DNA from: Exiguobacterium indicum HHS 31
Lineage (GTDB): Bacteria > Bacillota > Bacilli > Exiguobacteriales > Exiguobacteriaceae
Direction of reading: 5' to 3'
Assembly (NCBI RefSeq): GCF_001939065.1
Contig: NZ_MPSZ01000001.1
Coordinates: 744,001-808,000, forward strand
DNA length: 64,000 nucleotides
The position numbers and the translations under genes were made by a program. Below the pieces are notes generated by a model. That model searched no databases. It was given only the letters and a program-made list of their open reading frames with translations, and was not told the DNA's origin. Every line of letters begins with the position of its first letter. The stretch's first letter is position 1. Below, piece by piece: positions 25,974 through 34,975 of this stretch.

Positions 25974-26270
25974 ATGAGAAAAATCATGTTGGCGTGTAGT
26001 TCAGGAATGTCGACGAGCATTTTGGTATCGAAGATGCAAGAACATGCGAAGGGACTCGGAGAAGAAGCTAAAATTTGGGCAGTCGGACAAGATCAGGCGA
26101 TGAAGGAGATGTCTGGTGCAGATGTCATCTTGATTGGACCACAAATGCGATTTCTATTATCAAAATTTCAGCAAGCGACAGACAAACCGGTCGAAGTCAT
26201 CGATATGATGGCGTATGGAATGGCAGACGGAAAAGCAGCTTACGAACAAGCTGTGAAGTTGATGGGGTGA
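25974..26270 (+). CDS. PTS lactose/cellobiose-type IIB component
   Basis: A 98-residue IIB protein of the Lac family (CelA/LicB-like). Cys8 in MLACSSGMSTS is the phosphorylated residue, with the usual P-loop-like SGMSTS. ADVILIGPQMRF is a family motif. GAGGAGGG precedes the ATG. It is the first gene of an operon of IIB, IIA, IIC and a GH1 glucosidase, controlled by a cre site and probably GntR. Confidence 0.93.
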   Translation: MRKIMLACSSGMSTSILVSKMQEHAKGLGEEAKIWAVGQDQAMKEMSGADVILIGPQMRFLLSKFQQATDKPVEVIDMMAYGMADGKAAYEQAVKLMG

Positions 26271-26275
26271 TCGAT

Positions 26276-26605
26276 ATGCAGACGAATGAACAGACGATGG
26301 AGCAAATTGCTTTCACGATGATCTTACACAGTGGAAATGCGAGAAGTACGATTCGTGAAGCGATCGAAGTGTATAAAGATGGCACGTTTGAAGACTTCGA
26401 CCAATTATTATCAAATGCAAGATCGCAATTACAAGAAGCGCATCAAGTTCACTTTAGTCAGGTCCAAAAGGAAGCAAACGGTGAGCCAACGACGCTCTCC
26501 TTATTGTTATTACATGCAGAAGATCACCTGATGTCGACGCAGACAATGCTTGATTTAACGACCGGACTCATCGAACTCATGGAACATAAGTTTTCCCAAA
26601 AATGA
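26276..26605 (+). CDS. PTS lactose/cellobiose-type IIA component
   Basis: A 109-residue helical IIA. His80 in LLLLHAEDHLM is the phosphorylated histidine of the Lac family. The IAFTMILHSGNARS start is typical. The ATG at 26276 follows GGGGTGAT and lies 5 nt after the IIB stop; longer in-frame extensions would run back through the IIB gene and are not supported. Confidence 0.92.
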   Translation: MQTNEQTMEQIAFTMILHSGNARSTIREAIEVYKDGTFEDFDQLLSNARSQLQEAHQVHFSQVQKEANGEPTTLSLLLLHAEDHLMSTQTMLDLTTGLIELMEHKFSQK

Positions 26606-26620
26606 TAAGGAGTGTTTAAG

Positions 26621-27958
26621 ATGACTGAGAATAGTAAGTGGTTTGATTTGCTAAGTCGTTTTTTGATGCCGATGGCGGCATTTTTAAACAATAGTCGATA
26701 TTTGCAGACATTACGTGATGCATTCATGCTTGCTTTTCCGATTACGATGTTTGGTTCCTTAATTGTCGTCGTCGCGAATTTACCGTTCCTTGATAAGTTC
26801 ATGTCTCCGGGTGTACTAGATGCCTTTAAGACATCACTTGGAAACGCTCCATCCGCCACAATGGGCATCATGTCATTGTTCGTCGTATTCGGTATCGGTT
26901 ATTATCTGTCTAAAAGTTATGAGGTCGAAGCTGTTTTCGGTGGCGTCATCGCACTTGTTTCGTTTTTATTACTTACTCCTTTCTTTGTTTCAGTCGAAAA
27001 TGTCGCCGATCCAGTCGGCAATGTCATTCCACTCGACCGTCTCGGCGCAAAAGGCATGTTCCTAGCCATGATCACAGGATTCCTAGCAGGAGAGATCTAT
27101 CGCTTCATCGTTCAAAAAAACTGGACGATCAAAATGCCTGCCGGTGTGCCGACAGCTGTCGCCAAATCATTCTCAGCACTCGTCCCGGCATTACTTACGC
27201 TCACCGTATTCCTTGGCATTAACATTGCCGTCACTTCACTGTTAGATACGAACTTACACGATCTCATCTTCAATCTTGTTCAAAAACCACTTGTTAATCT
27301 AGGGAACGGACTCTTCCCGACATTAATCGCCATCTTCTTCGTGCAACTATTCTGGTTTTTTGGACTGCACGGACAAGTCATCGTCAACTCGGTCATGGAC
27401 CCGATTTGGAACACACTCTCTCTTGAAAACTTGAATGCGTACACGTCAAACGGAGAAATCCCGAACATCATCAGTAAACAATTCATTGAAATCTATACGG
27501 TTGGGATCGGGGGTTCCGGTTCAACACTCGCTGTCGTTGTTGCCATCTTGTTATTCATGCGATCGAAACAAATGAAACAAATCGGAAAACTGTCAATTGG
27601 ACCTGGTATTTTCAACGTTAATGAACCCATGATCTTTGGACTTCCTATCGTCATGAACCCATTGATCATGATTCCATGGATCGTCGCACCGCTGATTACG
27701 GTGACCGTGACGTACTTCGCGATGTCAACGGGGATCGTCCCACCTCCGACCGGTGTTGCGGTACCGTGGACTGTCCCGATGTTCATCAGTGGAATGATGG
27801 CAACCAATTCGTTAGCTGGTGGATTGCTACAATTAGTCAACTTTGCAATCATCATGGCAGTCTGGTTCCCGTTCCTCGTCTTCATTGACCGTTTGAATTT
27901 GAAGAAAGAACGGGAAGAAGCGAATACTACTCAAGAGAAAAATCAACAGATCGGATAA
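26621..27958 (+). CDS. PTS lactose/cellobiose-type IIC permease
   Basis: A 445-residue EIIC with about ten hydrophobic segments. Motifs include FFGLHGQVIVNSVMDP near residue 245 and FNVNEPMIFGLPIVMNP near residue 330, which line the sugar site in this family. AAGGAG lies 8 nt before the ATG. With IIB and IIA it imports a beta-glucoside such as cellobiose as the 6-phosphate. Confidence 0.93.
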   Translation: MTENSKWFDLLSRFLMPMAAFLNNSRYLQTLRDAFMLAFPITMFGSLIVVVANLPFLDKFMSPGVLDAFKTSLGNAPSATMGIMSLFVVFGIGYYLSKSYEVEAVFGGVIALVSFLLLTPFFVSVENVADPVGNVIPLDRLGAKGMFLAMITGFLAGEIYRFIVQKNWTIKMPAGVPTAVAKSFSALVPALLTLTVFLGINIAVTSLLDTNLHDLIFNLVQKPLVNLGNGLFPTLIAIFFVQLFWFFGLHGQVIVNSVMDPIWNTLSLENLNAYTSNGEIPNIISKQFIEIYTVGIGGSGSTLAVVVAILLFMRSKQMKQIGKLSIGPGIFNVNEPMIFGLPIVMNPLIMIPWIVAPLITVTVTYFAMSTGIVPPPTGVAVPWTVPMFISGMMATNSLAGGLLQLVNFAIIMAVWFPFLVFIDRLNLKKEREEANTTQEKNQQIG

Positions 27959-27999
27959 CGTATACCGGATGAGTGAAAAATGAGAGATAGGATGTGCTA

Positions 28000-29424
28000 A
28001 TGATGAATCAGATAGAGAACAAGACGACTACGATTAAAAAGTATGATTTTCCGACGGATTTCTGGTGGGGGACAGCTGCCTCTGCGACACAAACGGAAGG
28101 AGCCGCCTATGAAGGTGGAAAAGGTCCGAACATTTGGGATCACTGGTACGAGGTCGAACCGAACCGCTTCTTTGATGGTGTCAGTGCTTCAGTAGCATCT
28201 GACTTTTACTATCGATACAAACAAGACATTGCCTTGATGAAAGAGCTCGGGCACAATTCTTTTCGACTATCGATTTCTTGGTCGCGTCTATTTCCAACGG
28301 GAGAAGGAACCATCAATCCGGAAGCGGTCGATTTCTACAATCGTGTCATTGACGCGTTGATTGAAGCTGGGATCGAACCGTTCGTTAATTTATATCATTT
28401 TGATATGCCGCTTGCCTTACAAGAAAAGGGAGGATGGGAGAGCAGGGAAGTCGTGATGCATTATGTTGCGTATGCCAAAACCTGCTTTGAAATGTTCGGA
28501 GACCGTGTCGGCAAATGGTTCACCCATAACGAACCAATCGTCCCGGTCGAGGGAGGGTACTTGTACGATTTTCATTATCCGAACGTCGTAGACTTTAAAC
28601 GAGCGGTCCAGGTCGCCTATCATTCGATTCTATCGAGTGCCCTTGCGATCGAAGCATACAGAGATACACGACAAACAGGAAAAATCGGTATTATTCTCAA
28701 CCTGACTCCCTCTTATCCGAGAAGTCAAAATGAAGCGGATCGACAAGCAGCGTATCTAGCGGACATCTTGTTCAATCGTTCTTTCCTCGATCCGTCCGTT
28801 TTAGGTACTTTCCCTGCTGAATTAATCGAACTGTTAAAAGAGCAGGATGCCCTCCCGGCGATAGGTGAAACGGACCGACAAAAAATCGAGACGTACACCG
28901 TTGATATCCTCGGCATCAACTACTATCAGCCGAGACGTATCAAAGTAAAAGAACATCTTCCGAATCCGAAAGCACCGTTCATGCCAGAGCATCTTTTCGA
29001 TTATTATGAGATGCCGGGACGCAAGATGAATCGACATCGTGGTTGGGAAATTTACGAAAAAGGTGTGTATGACATCCTGACGAACTTACGTGAGAATTAT
29101 GGAAACATCGAGTGCTTCATTTCAGAAAACGGGATGGGAGTGGAAGGAGAAGAACGCTACCGAGACACGGACGGTAGGATCCAGGATGATTACCGGATTG
29201 ATTTCATCGCGGAACATTTGAAATGGGTGCATCACGCATTAGAGGAGGGATCGAACGTCAAAGGATATCACCTTTGGACGTTCATGGACAATTGGTCGTG
29301 GAGTAATGCCTATAAGAACCGATATGGTTTCGTCGGTGTCGATTTGACGAATCAAACGCGTACAGTAAAAAAGAGTGGTTACTGGTTCAAGCATCTCATC
29401 GAAGAAAATGGATTCGAAGGATAA
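28000..29424 (+). CDS. 6-phospho-beta-glucosidase, glycoside hydrolase family 1
   Basis: A 474-residue GH1 enzyme that hydrolyses beta-glucoside-6-phosphates brought in by the PTS. The acid/base Glu178 is in FTHNEP (usually TFNEP or TINEP), and the nucleophile Glu376 is in ISENGMG. The N-terminal FWWGTAASATQTEGA and the C-terminal FMDNWSWSNAYKNRYG are family signatures. ATG at 28000 or 28003 both fit the AGGA box; GTG at 27994 is less likely. A terminator follows. Confidence 0.93.
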   Translation: MMNQIENKTTTIKKYDFPTDFWWGTAASATQTEGAAYEGGKGPNIWDHWYEVEPNRFFDGVSASVASDFYYRYKQDIALMKELGHNSFRLSISWSRLFPTGEGTINPEAVDFYNRVIDALIEAGIEPFVNLYHFDMPLALQEKGGWESREVVMHYVAYAKTCFEMFGDRVGKWFTHNEPIVPVEGGYLYDFHYPNVVDFKRAVQVAYHSILSSALAIEAYRDTRQTGKIGIILNLTPSYPRSQNEADRQAAYLADILFNRSFLDPSVLGTFPAELIELLKEQDALPAIGETDRQKIETYTVDILGINYYQPRRIKVKEHLPNPKAPFMPEHLFDYYEMPGRKMNRHRGWEIYEKGVYDILTNLRENYGNIECFISENGMGVEGEERYRDTDGRIQDDYRIDFIAEHLKWVHHALEEGSNVKGYHLWTFMDNWSWSNAYKNRYGFVGVDLTNQTRTVKKSGYWFKHLIEENGFEG

Positions 29425-29429
29425 GAAGA

Positions 29430-29467
29430 AAGGATCGGGGTATATCTAGCCCTGATCCTTATTTTTT
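29430..29467 (+). terminator. Terminator of the beta-glucoside PTS operon
   Basis: AAGGATC-G-GGG pairs with CCC-T-GATCCTT, followed by ATTTTTT. Confidence 0.8.
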
Positions 29468-29477
29468 GTTATATTAT

Positions 29478-29495
29478 ATGTATATGTCTATACAT
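29478..29495 (+). promoter_or_regulatory. GntR operator, autoregulatory
   Basis: ATGTATATGTCTATACAT is a perfect 7-bp dyad with a 4-nt centre. It lies 11 nt upstream of the regulator start and contains the GTCTATAC core of HutC/GntR-type sites. Its reverse complement shares GTATAGACAT with the PTS promoter. Confidence 0.65.
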
Positions 29496-29506
29496 GGGGT
29501 GTTGTC

Positions 29507-30235
29507 ATGTCTAATAAAAAGAAACCAAAGTATGAAAAAATTGCAGATGAATTACGAGAACGGATTCTTCATGGCGGATACAATGTGGAAGAAGCGATGC
29601 CAGACGAGATTCAACTAGCAGAAGAGTTTGAGGTCAGCCGGATGACCATGAAACGTGCTCTAGAAATCCTCGTACTCGAGGGGATCATCTATCGACAACG
29701 AGGACAAGGGACGTTCATTTTACCGTCAAGCTTTTCCCAAGGAAGAATCAATGTATTAAACAAAGAGTCACAAGGGTTGACAAAGCTGCTCGGAGAGCGG
29801 GCTGTCAGAAGTGAAGTTCTTCAGTTCGAGGTTCGTTTTCCGGAAGCCGAGGTCGCACGCCATCTGATGATCGAGAAGACCGATCCCGTTTATGAGATAC
29901 GGCGTGTTCGATATGTTGACGACGAACCATACGTGATCGAACACACGTTTATGCCGTCTTCATTAATTACCGGAGTGACGCGAGAAGTTCTTGATAGTTC
30001 GATTTACCGGTATATCCAAGAAGAACTCGGTTATACGATCACGAGCTCGCATAAGATGATTCGGGCAGACAAGCCGAATCAATGGGATCATGAATATCTC
30101 GGGAACGAGGAGACCGATCCTGTCATCGAAGTAGAGCAAGTCGTATTCCTTGGTAACGGAAAACCGTTCGAGTATTCGTTTTCACGCCATCGTTATGATA
30201 AGTTCGTCTTTACGTCTGTCCATATCGGCAGATGA
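29507..30235 (+). CDS. GntR/HutC-family regulator with UTRA domain (beta-glucoside operon)
   Basis: A 242-residue repressor. Residues about 10-75 are the winged helix (LAEEFEVSRMTMKRALEILV, RQRGQGTFI). Residues about 95-240 are the UTRA effector domain, which binds sugar phosphates in relatives such as YvoA and TreR. Gene order, the shared operator word and the cre box make it the probable local repressor of the PTS-GH1 operon. GGGGTG lies before the ATG. Confidence 0.9.
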   Translation: MSNKKKPKYEKIADELRERILHGGYNVEEAMPDEIQLAEEFEVSRMTMKRALEILVLEGIIYRQRGQGTFILPSSFSQGRINVLNKESQGLTKLLGERAVRSEVLQFEVRFPEAEVARHLMIEKTDPVYEIRRVRYVDDEPYVIEHTFMPSSLITGVTREVLDSSIYRYIQEELGYTITSSHKMIRADKPNQWDHEYLGNEETDPVIEVEQVVFLGNGKPFEYSFSRHRYDKFVFTSVHIGR

Positions 30236-30773
30236 TAAGATTTAATCTGTTTGAGATTAAAGCGATACGTGATCATGTCAATCATTTAAAAGATATGTTA
30301 CTTTTTCATCAGGAACAAAATGGTTTATATCGATTTGATGATCAGCTAACGTTAATGGATATGAACTGAAACAAGTGCTCAATCGTGACGGTCATTCACG
30401 GGAGATCATCCAATTTGTTCTTGGATCAGCTACGATTATGAAGCATGGTCAGTTCGAGTCGGAACGTCATTTGAAGAGTAGTGTAATAATTGAAGATTCG
30501 CTTGAAAATTTAAAAATATGGCTCTTTAAGATACGTCGACAAGAGATGAGTCGATTTCAAGTCAAACAAATAAAGGTCAAAAAACGATCAGAAGCGATTA
30601 AAGTATATGCATGAAAGAGAGCGGCGGGAATATGCGAAGTATATGGACGATCTGAACTATTTGAAGCGAGTTCCAGATCATCACTTGAAGTGCGTCACAT
30701 GTATAAATTTTCGGATGGTGACCAACATGTCGCAGCAATTAGTCCGTACTGTCATGCTCGCATTCATCGCTGA
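30232..30773 (+). pseudogene. Decayed HNH endonuclease gene
   Basis: A 45-codon frame begins at ATG 30232, overlapping the GntR stop, and ends at 30369. A frameshift near 30360 would join it to the frame that runs to TGA 30612-30614, and the same frame continues after that stop to 30773. The last part reads CEVYGRSELFE, then LEVRHMYKFSDGDQHVAAI and CHARIH, clearly the HNH fold (compare CxxCG, LEVHH, CPNCH). The zinc cysteines are partly lost (CEVY, SPYCH), and the first catalytic histidine pair is VRH. One frameshift plus one stop plus lost ligands indicate a pseudogene. Confidence 0.6.
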
Positions 30774-30900
30774 ATAGATGGTAGTACGTATAATCAGAAA
30801 TTAATAGATAAAAATTGATGCAAAGGAAAATTCTTTTCGATTCAGACGAATTTATTAAGATAATTTTATACGAAAGGAATAAACTGATGGGCATCTAAAT

Positions 30901-30949
30901 TTCATCAAAAAAGTCTGCATCTGTACAAGATGTAGACTTTTTTGATGAA
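30901..30949. terminator. Strong bidirectional terminator
   Basis: TTCATCAAAAAAGTCTGCATCT pairs almost perfectly with its complement around GTAC; both flanks carry A/T runs. Confidence 0.75.
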
Positions 30950-30951
30950 CG

Positions 30952-31152
30952 TTATATTAGTTTTTCAATACGTAACACGTGTTTAAGTGTATGCGATGTT
31001 TCTTTTAACTCAGGTTTTTCAAGAATATAAATAATTAATCCATCTCGATTTCTCGTCAAATTGACACGATAGACATCATTTGGAATGGAATGCTGTAAGG
31101 CTTGCGAAAACTGATGTTGATCGATCTGTAAATAATCTTGAATCGTACCACT
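30952..31152 (-). pseudogene. Start-less gene fragment
   Basis: A minus-strand frame of 66 codons ending in TAA at 30952-30954 has sensible amino-acid composition (QFSQALQHSIPNDVYRVNLT, then GLIIYILEKPEL). It is closed upstream by TAG at 31153-31155, with no start codon or ribosome site. It looks like the 3' end of a lost gene. The remaining 200 bp up to 31357 show nothing else. Confidence 0.35.
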
Positions 31153-31357
31153 CTACCCAACTAACATACTAATCACTTCAAACGATGAGAATTTTAGAAA
31201 AACAAATGTATACGTAGATAACGTTATCGGTTCTTAAAAATGGTCTATGAACAAACTGGAACTTACTTTTTTATGGATAGATGGAAAATAAATCTATATA
31301 ATTATTTTATAAGCGTTATACGATACAATCATTTCAACAATAAGGTGGTAAATAATT

Positions 31358-32335
31358 ATGAGAATACGTCTAGCGTTCTTTTTATCAATACTCATTTGTT
31401 GTGTATCAGGATGTACATTCCAACCGACGCAGTCGACTGAGAAACAAAAGTCCACTATTCGAGAAGTTGAACTAGCAAAAGACCAGCATGCAAAAATCAT
31501 CACGTTGTACCCAGCCTATATCGACTACATCACAAAAGTTCAGAAAAAGATGAAGGACACAAACGTCACGGACGAGGACCTACAGCGAATCTTTGATAAA
31601 ACCGTCCGTCGGGAACTGGATCGCATTCAGAAAGAGCAGGATATCTTTCTTGATTTCAAGGGGTTCAATGACGTGTTTTCCGCCACTTCCTATTTGAACG
31701 ATTTAAACAGATTGACGAAACGTTTGATGCATGAAGAGAAAGAAAATATGAAAGCTGTTCATGAGGCACTCCGAAAATCAGCTGACCACCTTCCTGGTAA
31801 AGATAAGATTATCCTGATGCTACCATTATCGGAAGAGCATCGATACGCCGCAAAGGCGACGAGCGGGCTGATTGGTTTTACGATGAGCGATGGTAGTATG
31901 GTGATTATGTTAGGTGAAGAGTATATGCATGAGATATTGGAGTACGTTGTTGCGCATGAGTATAATCATTCCGTAGTGAACGAACATCCTGAAATCAGAC
32001 AACCAAGTTCCATCGACTATCTCATATTCGAAGGTAAAGCGGAGGTGTTTGCGAAGGAACTTTATCCTAAAGCGCCCCCTATAGAAACAGAAAAGATGGC
32101 TTTCAACGATAAAAAGAAGATACTCGAACAGGTTAAGAACAACTCCTTAAGCTACGAAGAACTTAGCACTGGAAGTGAAGCGAAGGATGTCCCTCGATTA
32201 ACTGTTTACAGTTTAGGAACGGAGTTAATGTCAGATTTCCGACAAAAAAAATCTGAGCAGACACTGCAAGAGTTTTCATTAACACCAGTTTCAGATGTCA
32301 TTCATGAAGGAAAGTTTAAATTGATTCTTGAGTAA
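31358..32335 (+). CDS. Lipoprotein with DUF2268-like zinc protease domain
   Basis: A 325-residue predicted lipoprotein: the signal ends in the lipobox VSGC at Cys19. A helical region follows (about residues 45-150). The C-terminal half carries VVAHEYNHSVV, an HExxH zinc site, and FEGKAEVFA about 30 residues later, the pattern of DUF2268 metallopeptidases. AAGGTGG lies 9 nt before the ATG. It would act on the outer face of the membrane; its substrate is unknown. It stands alone in an AT-rich region. Confidence 0.78.
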   Translation: MRIRLAFFLSILICCVSGCTFQPTQSTEKQKSTIREVELAKDQHAKIITLYPAYIDYITKVQKKMKDTNVTDEDLQRIFDKTVRRELDRIQKEQDIFLDFKGFNDVFSATSYLNDLNRLTKRLMHEEKENMKAVHEALRKSADHLPGKDKIILMLPLSEEHRYAAKATSGLIGFTMSDGSMVIMLGEEYMHEILEYVVAHEYNHSVVNEHPEIRQPSSIDYLIFEGKAEVFAKELYPKAPPIETEKMAFNDKKKILEQVKNNSLSYEELSTGSEAKDVPRLTVYSLGTELMSDFRQKKSEQTLQEFSLTPVSDVIHEGKFKLILE

Positions 32336-32607
32336 AGAGGAGAAGGTGCATAAAAAACACTGACGATTGAAGCGAAAAAGTAAATACTTTCAATCTAGAA
32401 GGTCAAAACGCCAAAAGCAACCGAAGATATAATAGAGAATGTGAAGAGCATACTCTCAGATAAAGTTATGCTGAAGTGACAGCGTGACGATCTATTGGAT
32501 ATAAAAATGTTTTCTCTCTTACATATACTCTGAGGGAGCGTTCTTTTTAGACAGTCACATCTTTGTAAGAGCTTAGACATTCGTTATCCAATTCGAACGA
32601 TCCGATT

Positions 32608-32850
32608 TTATGCGAAAATCCCTAAAAAATTCAAGACAGATAGTACAAATAAAATTAAAAGAACTATCATTAAAATAAAAGCTAACATTTTGCCTATACC
32701 TCGATTACTAAAGATAGCAGCTAATAAAGCAAGGACCAGACCACCAATGAGGATGGCGTCGCCCCAAAATCCATTAATCGGGAATGTAAAAAGTACCAAG
32801 AAAGTAAGAACCATTAATCCGATAGAAATCCAGCCAAGTTTTGCTCTCAA
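32608..32850 (-). CDS. Small membrane protein, TTG start (paralogue of 36907-37146)
   Basis: An 80-residue protein with three hydrophobic segments. I set the start at TTG 32850, 7 nt after AGGGGG, because the product then aligns end to end with the 79-residue protein at 36907 (both share KLGWISIG or HLGWISIG, FNGFWG or INGFWG, and GKxLA). No family is recognised. The 270 bp between it and the lipoprotein gene contain no supported gene. Confidence 0.65.
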   Translation of the reverse strand: MRAKLGWISIGLMVLTFLVLFTFPINGFWGDAILIGGLVLALLAAIFSNRGIGKMLAFILMIVLLILFVLSVLNFLGIFA

Positions 32851-33152
32851 GAGAAGACCCCCTTTTATTTGTATAAATTCCATTATCAATATACAAAAAA
32901 TGGGATGTTATTCAAACAATTAGAGGTGTACGTCTCTCTTCTAAACGTCTGTCATCCTATCTTACATACTTAATGATAACTATGAATCATCCTCTTATAC
33001 GTATCGTAAATTTTGATTAGGTTAGTTTTTTTATATTGATAAGCATTTTTGGTGAAAATCATTAAAGTAAACTTACTTTTTAATACAAATAGAAGGTCGT
33101 ATGGTAGAGTGATGATTGTCAACTATTAGCTATGAATAAAGGAGATTTGAGG

Positions 33153-33431
33153 ATGTTATCTTGGCTCGGTATACATAAAGTAGAGAAACAAAGACATCAA
33201 TTTTTTGGGAATATCGAAAAGCGGACTATAACTTTAGTTTTACTGACGTCCGTGTTGGTTTCATATGGAATCAAGATGTTGTTGACGTATGTAATTCCAT
33301 TCGCATATTTGAAGGATCCCATCGTTGCTGTTTTGCCGGGAATAATTGGAGTATTGGTTGCTGTAATATACGTATTCGTTCTAGAGAGACGACTTCAAGA
33401 GAAACACGATGAAAACATGAAGCAAGGCTGA
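33153..33431 (+). CDS. Hypothetical small membrane protein
   Basis: A 92-residue protein beginning at the ATG preceded by AAAGGAG; the ATG at 33132 lies before that box. A basic N-terminus (KVEKQRHQFFGNIEKR) is followed by two helices (about residues 30-50 and 60-80) and a charged tail. It is 47 nt upstream of the next gene. Function unknown. Confidence 0.6.
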   Translation: MLSWLGIHKVEKQRHQFFGNIEKRTITLVLLTSVLVSYGIKMLLTYVIPFAYLKDPIVAVLPGIIGVLVAVIYVFVLERRLQEKHDENMKQG

Positions 33432-33478
33432 CGAATTAACAACATAAATTGATAGATTCATGCTTGGAGGTACTTATC

Positions 33479-33979
33479 ATGTTTACAGTCGAAAACTATA
33501 TTGATTCAATTAAGATCCATCTTGAAAAGCAGTCAGGTTTAGTGGAGGACCAACTCCAGAAAATCTTTTCTTATCCGTTCTCTAAGGACATCGAAGTACT
33601 AGATTTCACAGCATTCATTGAACCGACTAGATTCGAACTTTCGGTCATCATGTTCTCAATGGATAAAGAAGCAAGTGAAGTATTTAACGAAGGAAACGAT
33701 TCAACTGTTTTTGCTGGGAGCGAAGATGTATTACAAGAAGTCGAATATCATCAAATGAACGACAGTCAACTCGATGTTTTTTTTGAATTTCATGAGCAAA
33801 ATGAAGAAAAGTTAATTCCACAAGAACAAAGCGTTTTTGCACAATGGTTCAGATTGTGCTGGGAAAAAGCTGGTGGAGCGTCACTAAATCTTCCATCGTA
33901 CTTTACGATACACGATAGTGATGATTCTCTTGATTTAAAAAACAATTGTTGGATGGATGCTGAAGAAAAATGGTCTTGA
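33479..33979 (+). CDS. Hypothetical acidic cytosolic protein
   Basis: A 166-residue protein starting at ATG 33479, 9 nt after TGGAGG. It is acidic, lacks membrane segments and has aromatic-rich patches (VFAQWFRLCWEKAGG). Its size, charge and orphan setting in a small-gene region are reminiscent of toxin-immunity proteins, but no sequence motif supports that. I do not recognise a family. Confidence 0.6.
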   Translation: MFTVENYIDSIKIHLEKQSGLVEDQLQKIFSYPFSKDIEVLDFTAFIEPTRFELSVIMFSMDKEASEVFNEGNDSTVFAGSEDVLQEVEYHQMNDSQLDVFFEFHEQNEEKLIPQEQSVFAQWFRLCWEKAGGASLNLPSYFTIHDSDDSLDLKNNCWMDAEEKWS

Positions 33980-33995
33980 TGAAATAAGAATGGTA

Positions 33996-34056
33996 AGCTC
34001 CCTAAAAAAGTAGACAGCTTTGATATTTCAACTGTCTACTTTTTGGGGGAGCTTTT
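33996..34056 (+). terminator. Rho-independent terminator
   Basis: AGCTCCC and CTAAAAAAGTAGACAG pair with CTGTCTACTTTTTGGGGGAGCT around an A/T-rich loop, giving a stem of about 20 bp followed by TTTTA. Confidence 0.8.
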
Positions 34057-34415
34057 ACTATAGCTACATCTAGATTTTGATAGGTCAAAAACAATACATC
34101 ATTTTCGTCACGATGGGTGAGGATGGAACAGACTCGATTAAGTCAATCGCCTCGCTCTTCGAGTTTTCAGTCACGCCCTTGAATAGTTGAAGGACAAAAT
34201 ATCGCATGGGAGTATTCTCTACATTTGATAATCGAACAAAGTGGACACGCTAACCAGAAGAACTAAGGATGAAAGCTTTACATGCGGTTCTGACTCAAAA
34301 GGAATCGCTCTCTAGCGCTAAAGCATTTTTGGTAGGAATCATATAGTAGAACGATGTTCAGCTCACTATCTTAGTTGAGCTCTGCGGTCTTTGCTCTTAC
34401 TTGATCGCTTGAGTG
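34057..34415. other. Gene-poor stretch with possible mobile-element debris
   Basis: No frame longer than about 35 codons carries a start and a ribosome site. GATGAAAGCTTTACATGCGG at 34268-34287, followed by TTCTGA, resembles the conserved stem found in many bacterial group II introns, but no reverse transcriptase or domain V was identified. Confidence 0.25.
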
Positions 34416-34484
34416 TTATTCCTTACACGCAGATAGAATCAATAAAGAGATACAGATAATGGGTACGATTAAGAGTTTCAACAT
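34416..34484 (-). pseudogene. Truncated lipoprotein signal peptide
   Basis: ATG at 34484 opens a 22-codon frame reading MLKLLIVPIICISLLILSAC, then KE and a stop. This is a complete lipoprotein signal with lipobox LSAC and almost no mature part. It is either a remnant of a lost lipoprotein gene or a chance frame; there is no strong ribosome site. Confidence 0.3.
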
Positions 34485-34629
34485 ACGATTGTTCTTTCGG
34501 TCATTTACTAATTCAACATATTACTGTGGTAGTGTACTTATGATATTTTATGTAACGCAGACTGCTTATAGAACGTAAATGGATAAATAACATGATATTT
34601 ATTAAAACAGGAGAAAGGAGCGAACGACC

Positions 34630-34953
34630 TTGAACGATTCCATCGTGTATGTCGTGATTTTAATCCCCATGCTAGTGTTTGCGATCGTTTTATCAAGAGG
34701 AAAGGGTGCCTCATTGCTTGCAGGATATAATACGATGTCAGAAAGTAAAAAGGAAACATATGACGAAGTCGCACTGTGTAAATTCATGGGGAAAATCATG
34801 TATGGGATTAGCTTTAGCCTATTATTGATCGCATTCAGTGAGATATCTGGATATTCGTTTTTATTCATAGTAGGCTTCGTTCTACTCGTGTTTTTTATAA
34901 TTTTTGCAGGCGTCTTTACGAATACGAAGAATCGATTTAAAAAAGAACTGTAA
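34630..34953 (+). CDS. DUF3784-family membrane protein, TTG start
   Basis: A 107-residue protein. GKGASLLAGYNTMSESKKET, then DEVALCKFMG, is the DUF3784 signature lying between helix 1 and helix 2, and two further helices complete the protein. The start is TTG with AAAGGAG upstream (11 nt). Function of the family is not established. Confidence 0.75.
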   Translation: MNDSIVYVVILIPMLVFAIVLSRGKGASLLAGYNTMSESKKETYDEVALCKFMGKIMYGISFSLLLIAFSEISGYSFLFIVGFVLLVFFIIFAGVFTNTKNRFKKEL

Positions 34954-34975
34954 GTTCGTCTAAGTCAGTATGTCT

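Noticed and set aside
32336-32607. A 61-codon frame on the minus strand between the DUF2268 lipoprotein and the small membrane gene
   Set aside because: It has no ribosome site and no recognisable composition or motif. The interval is left as non-coding.
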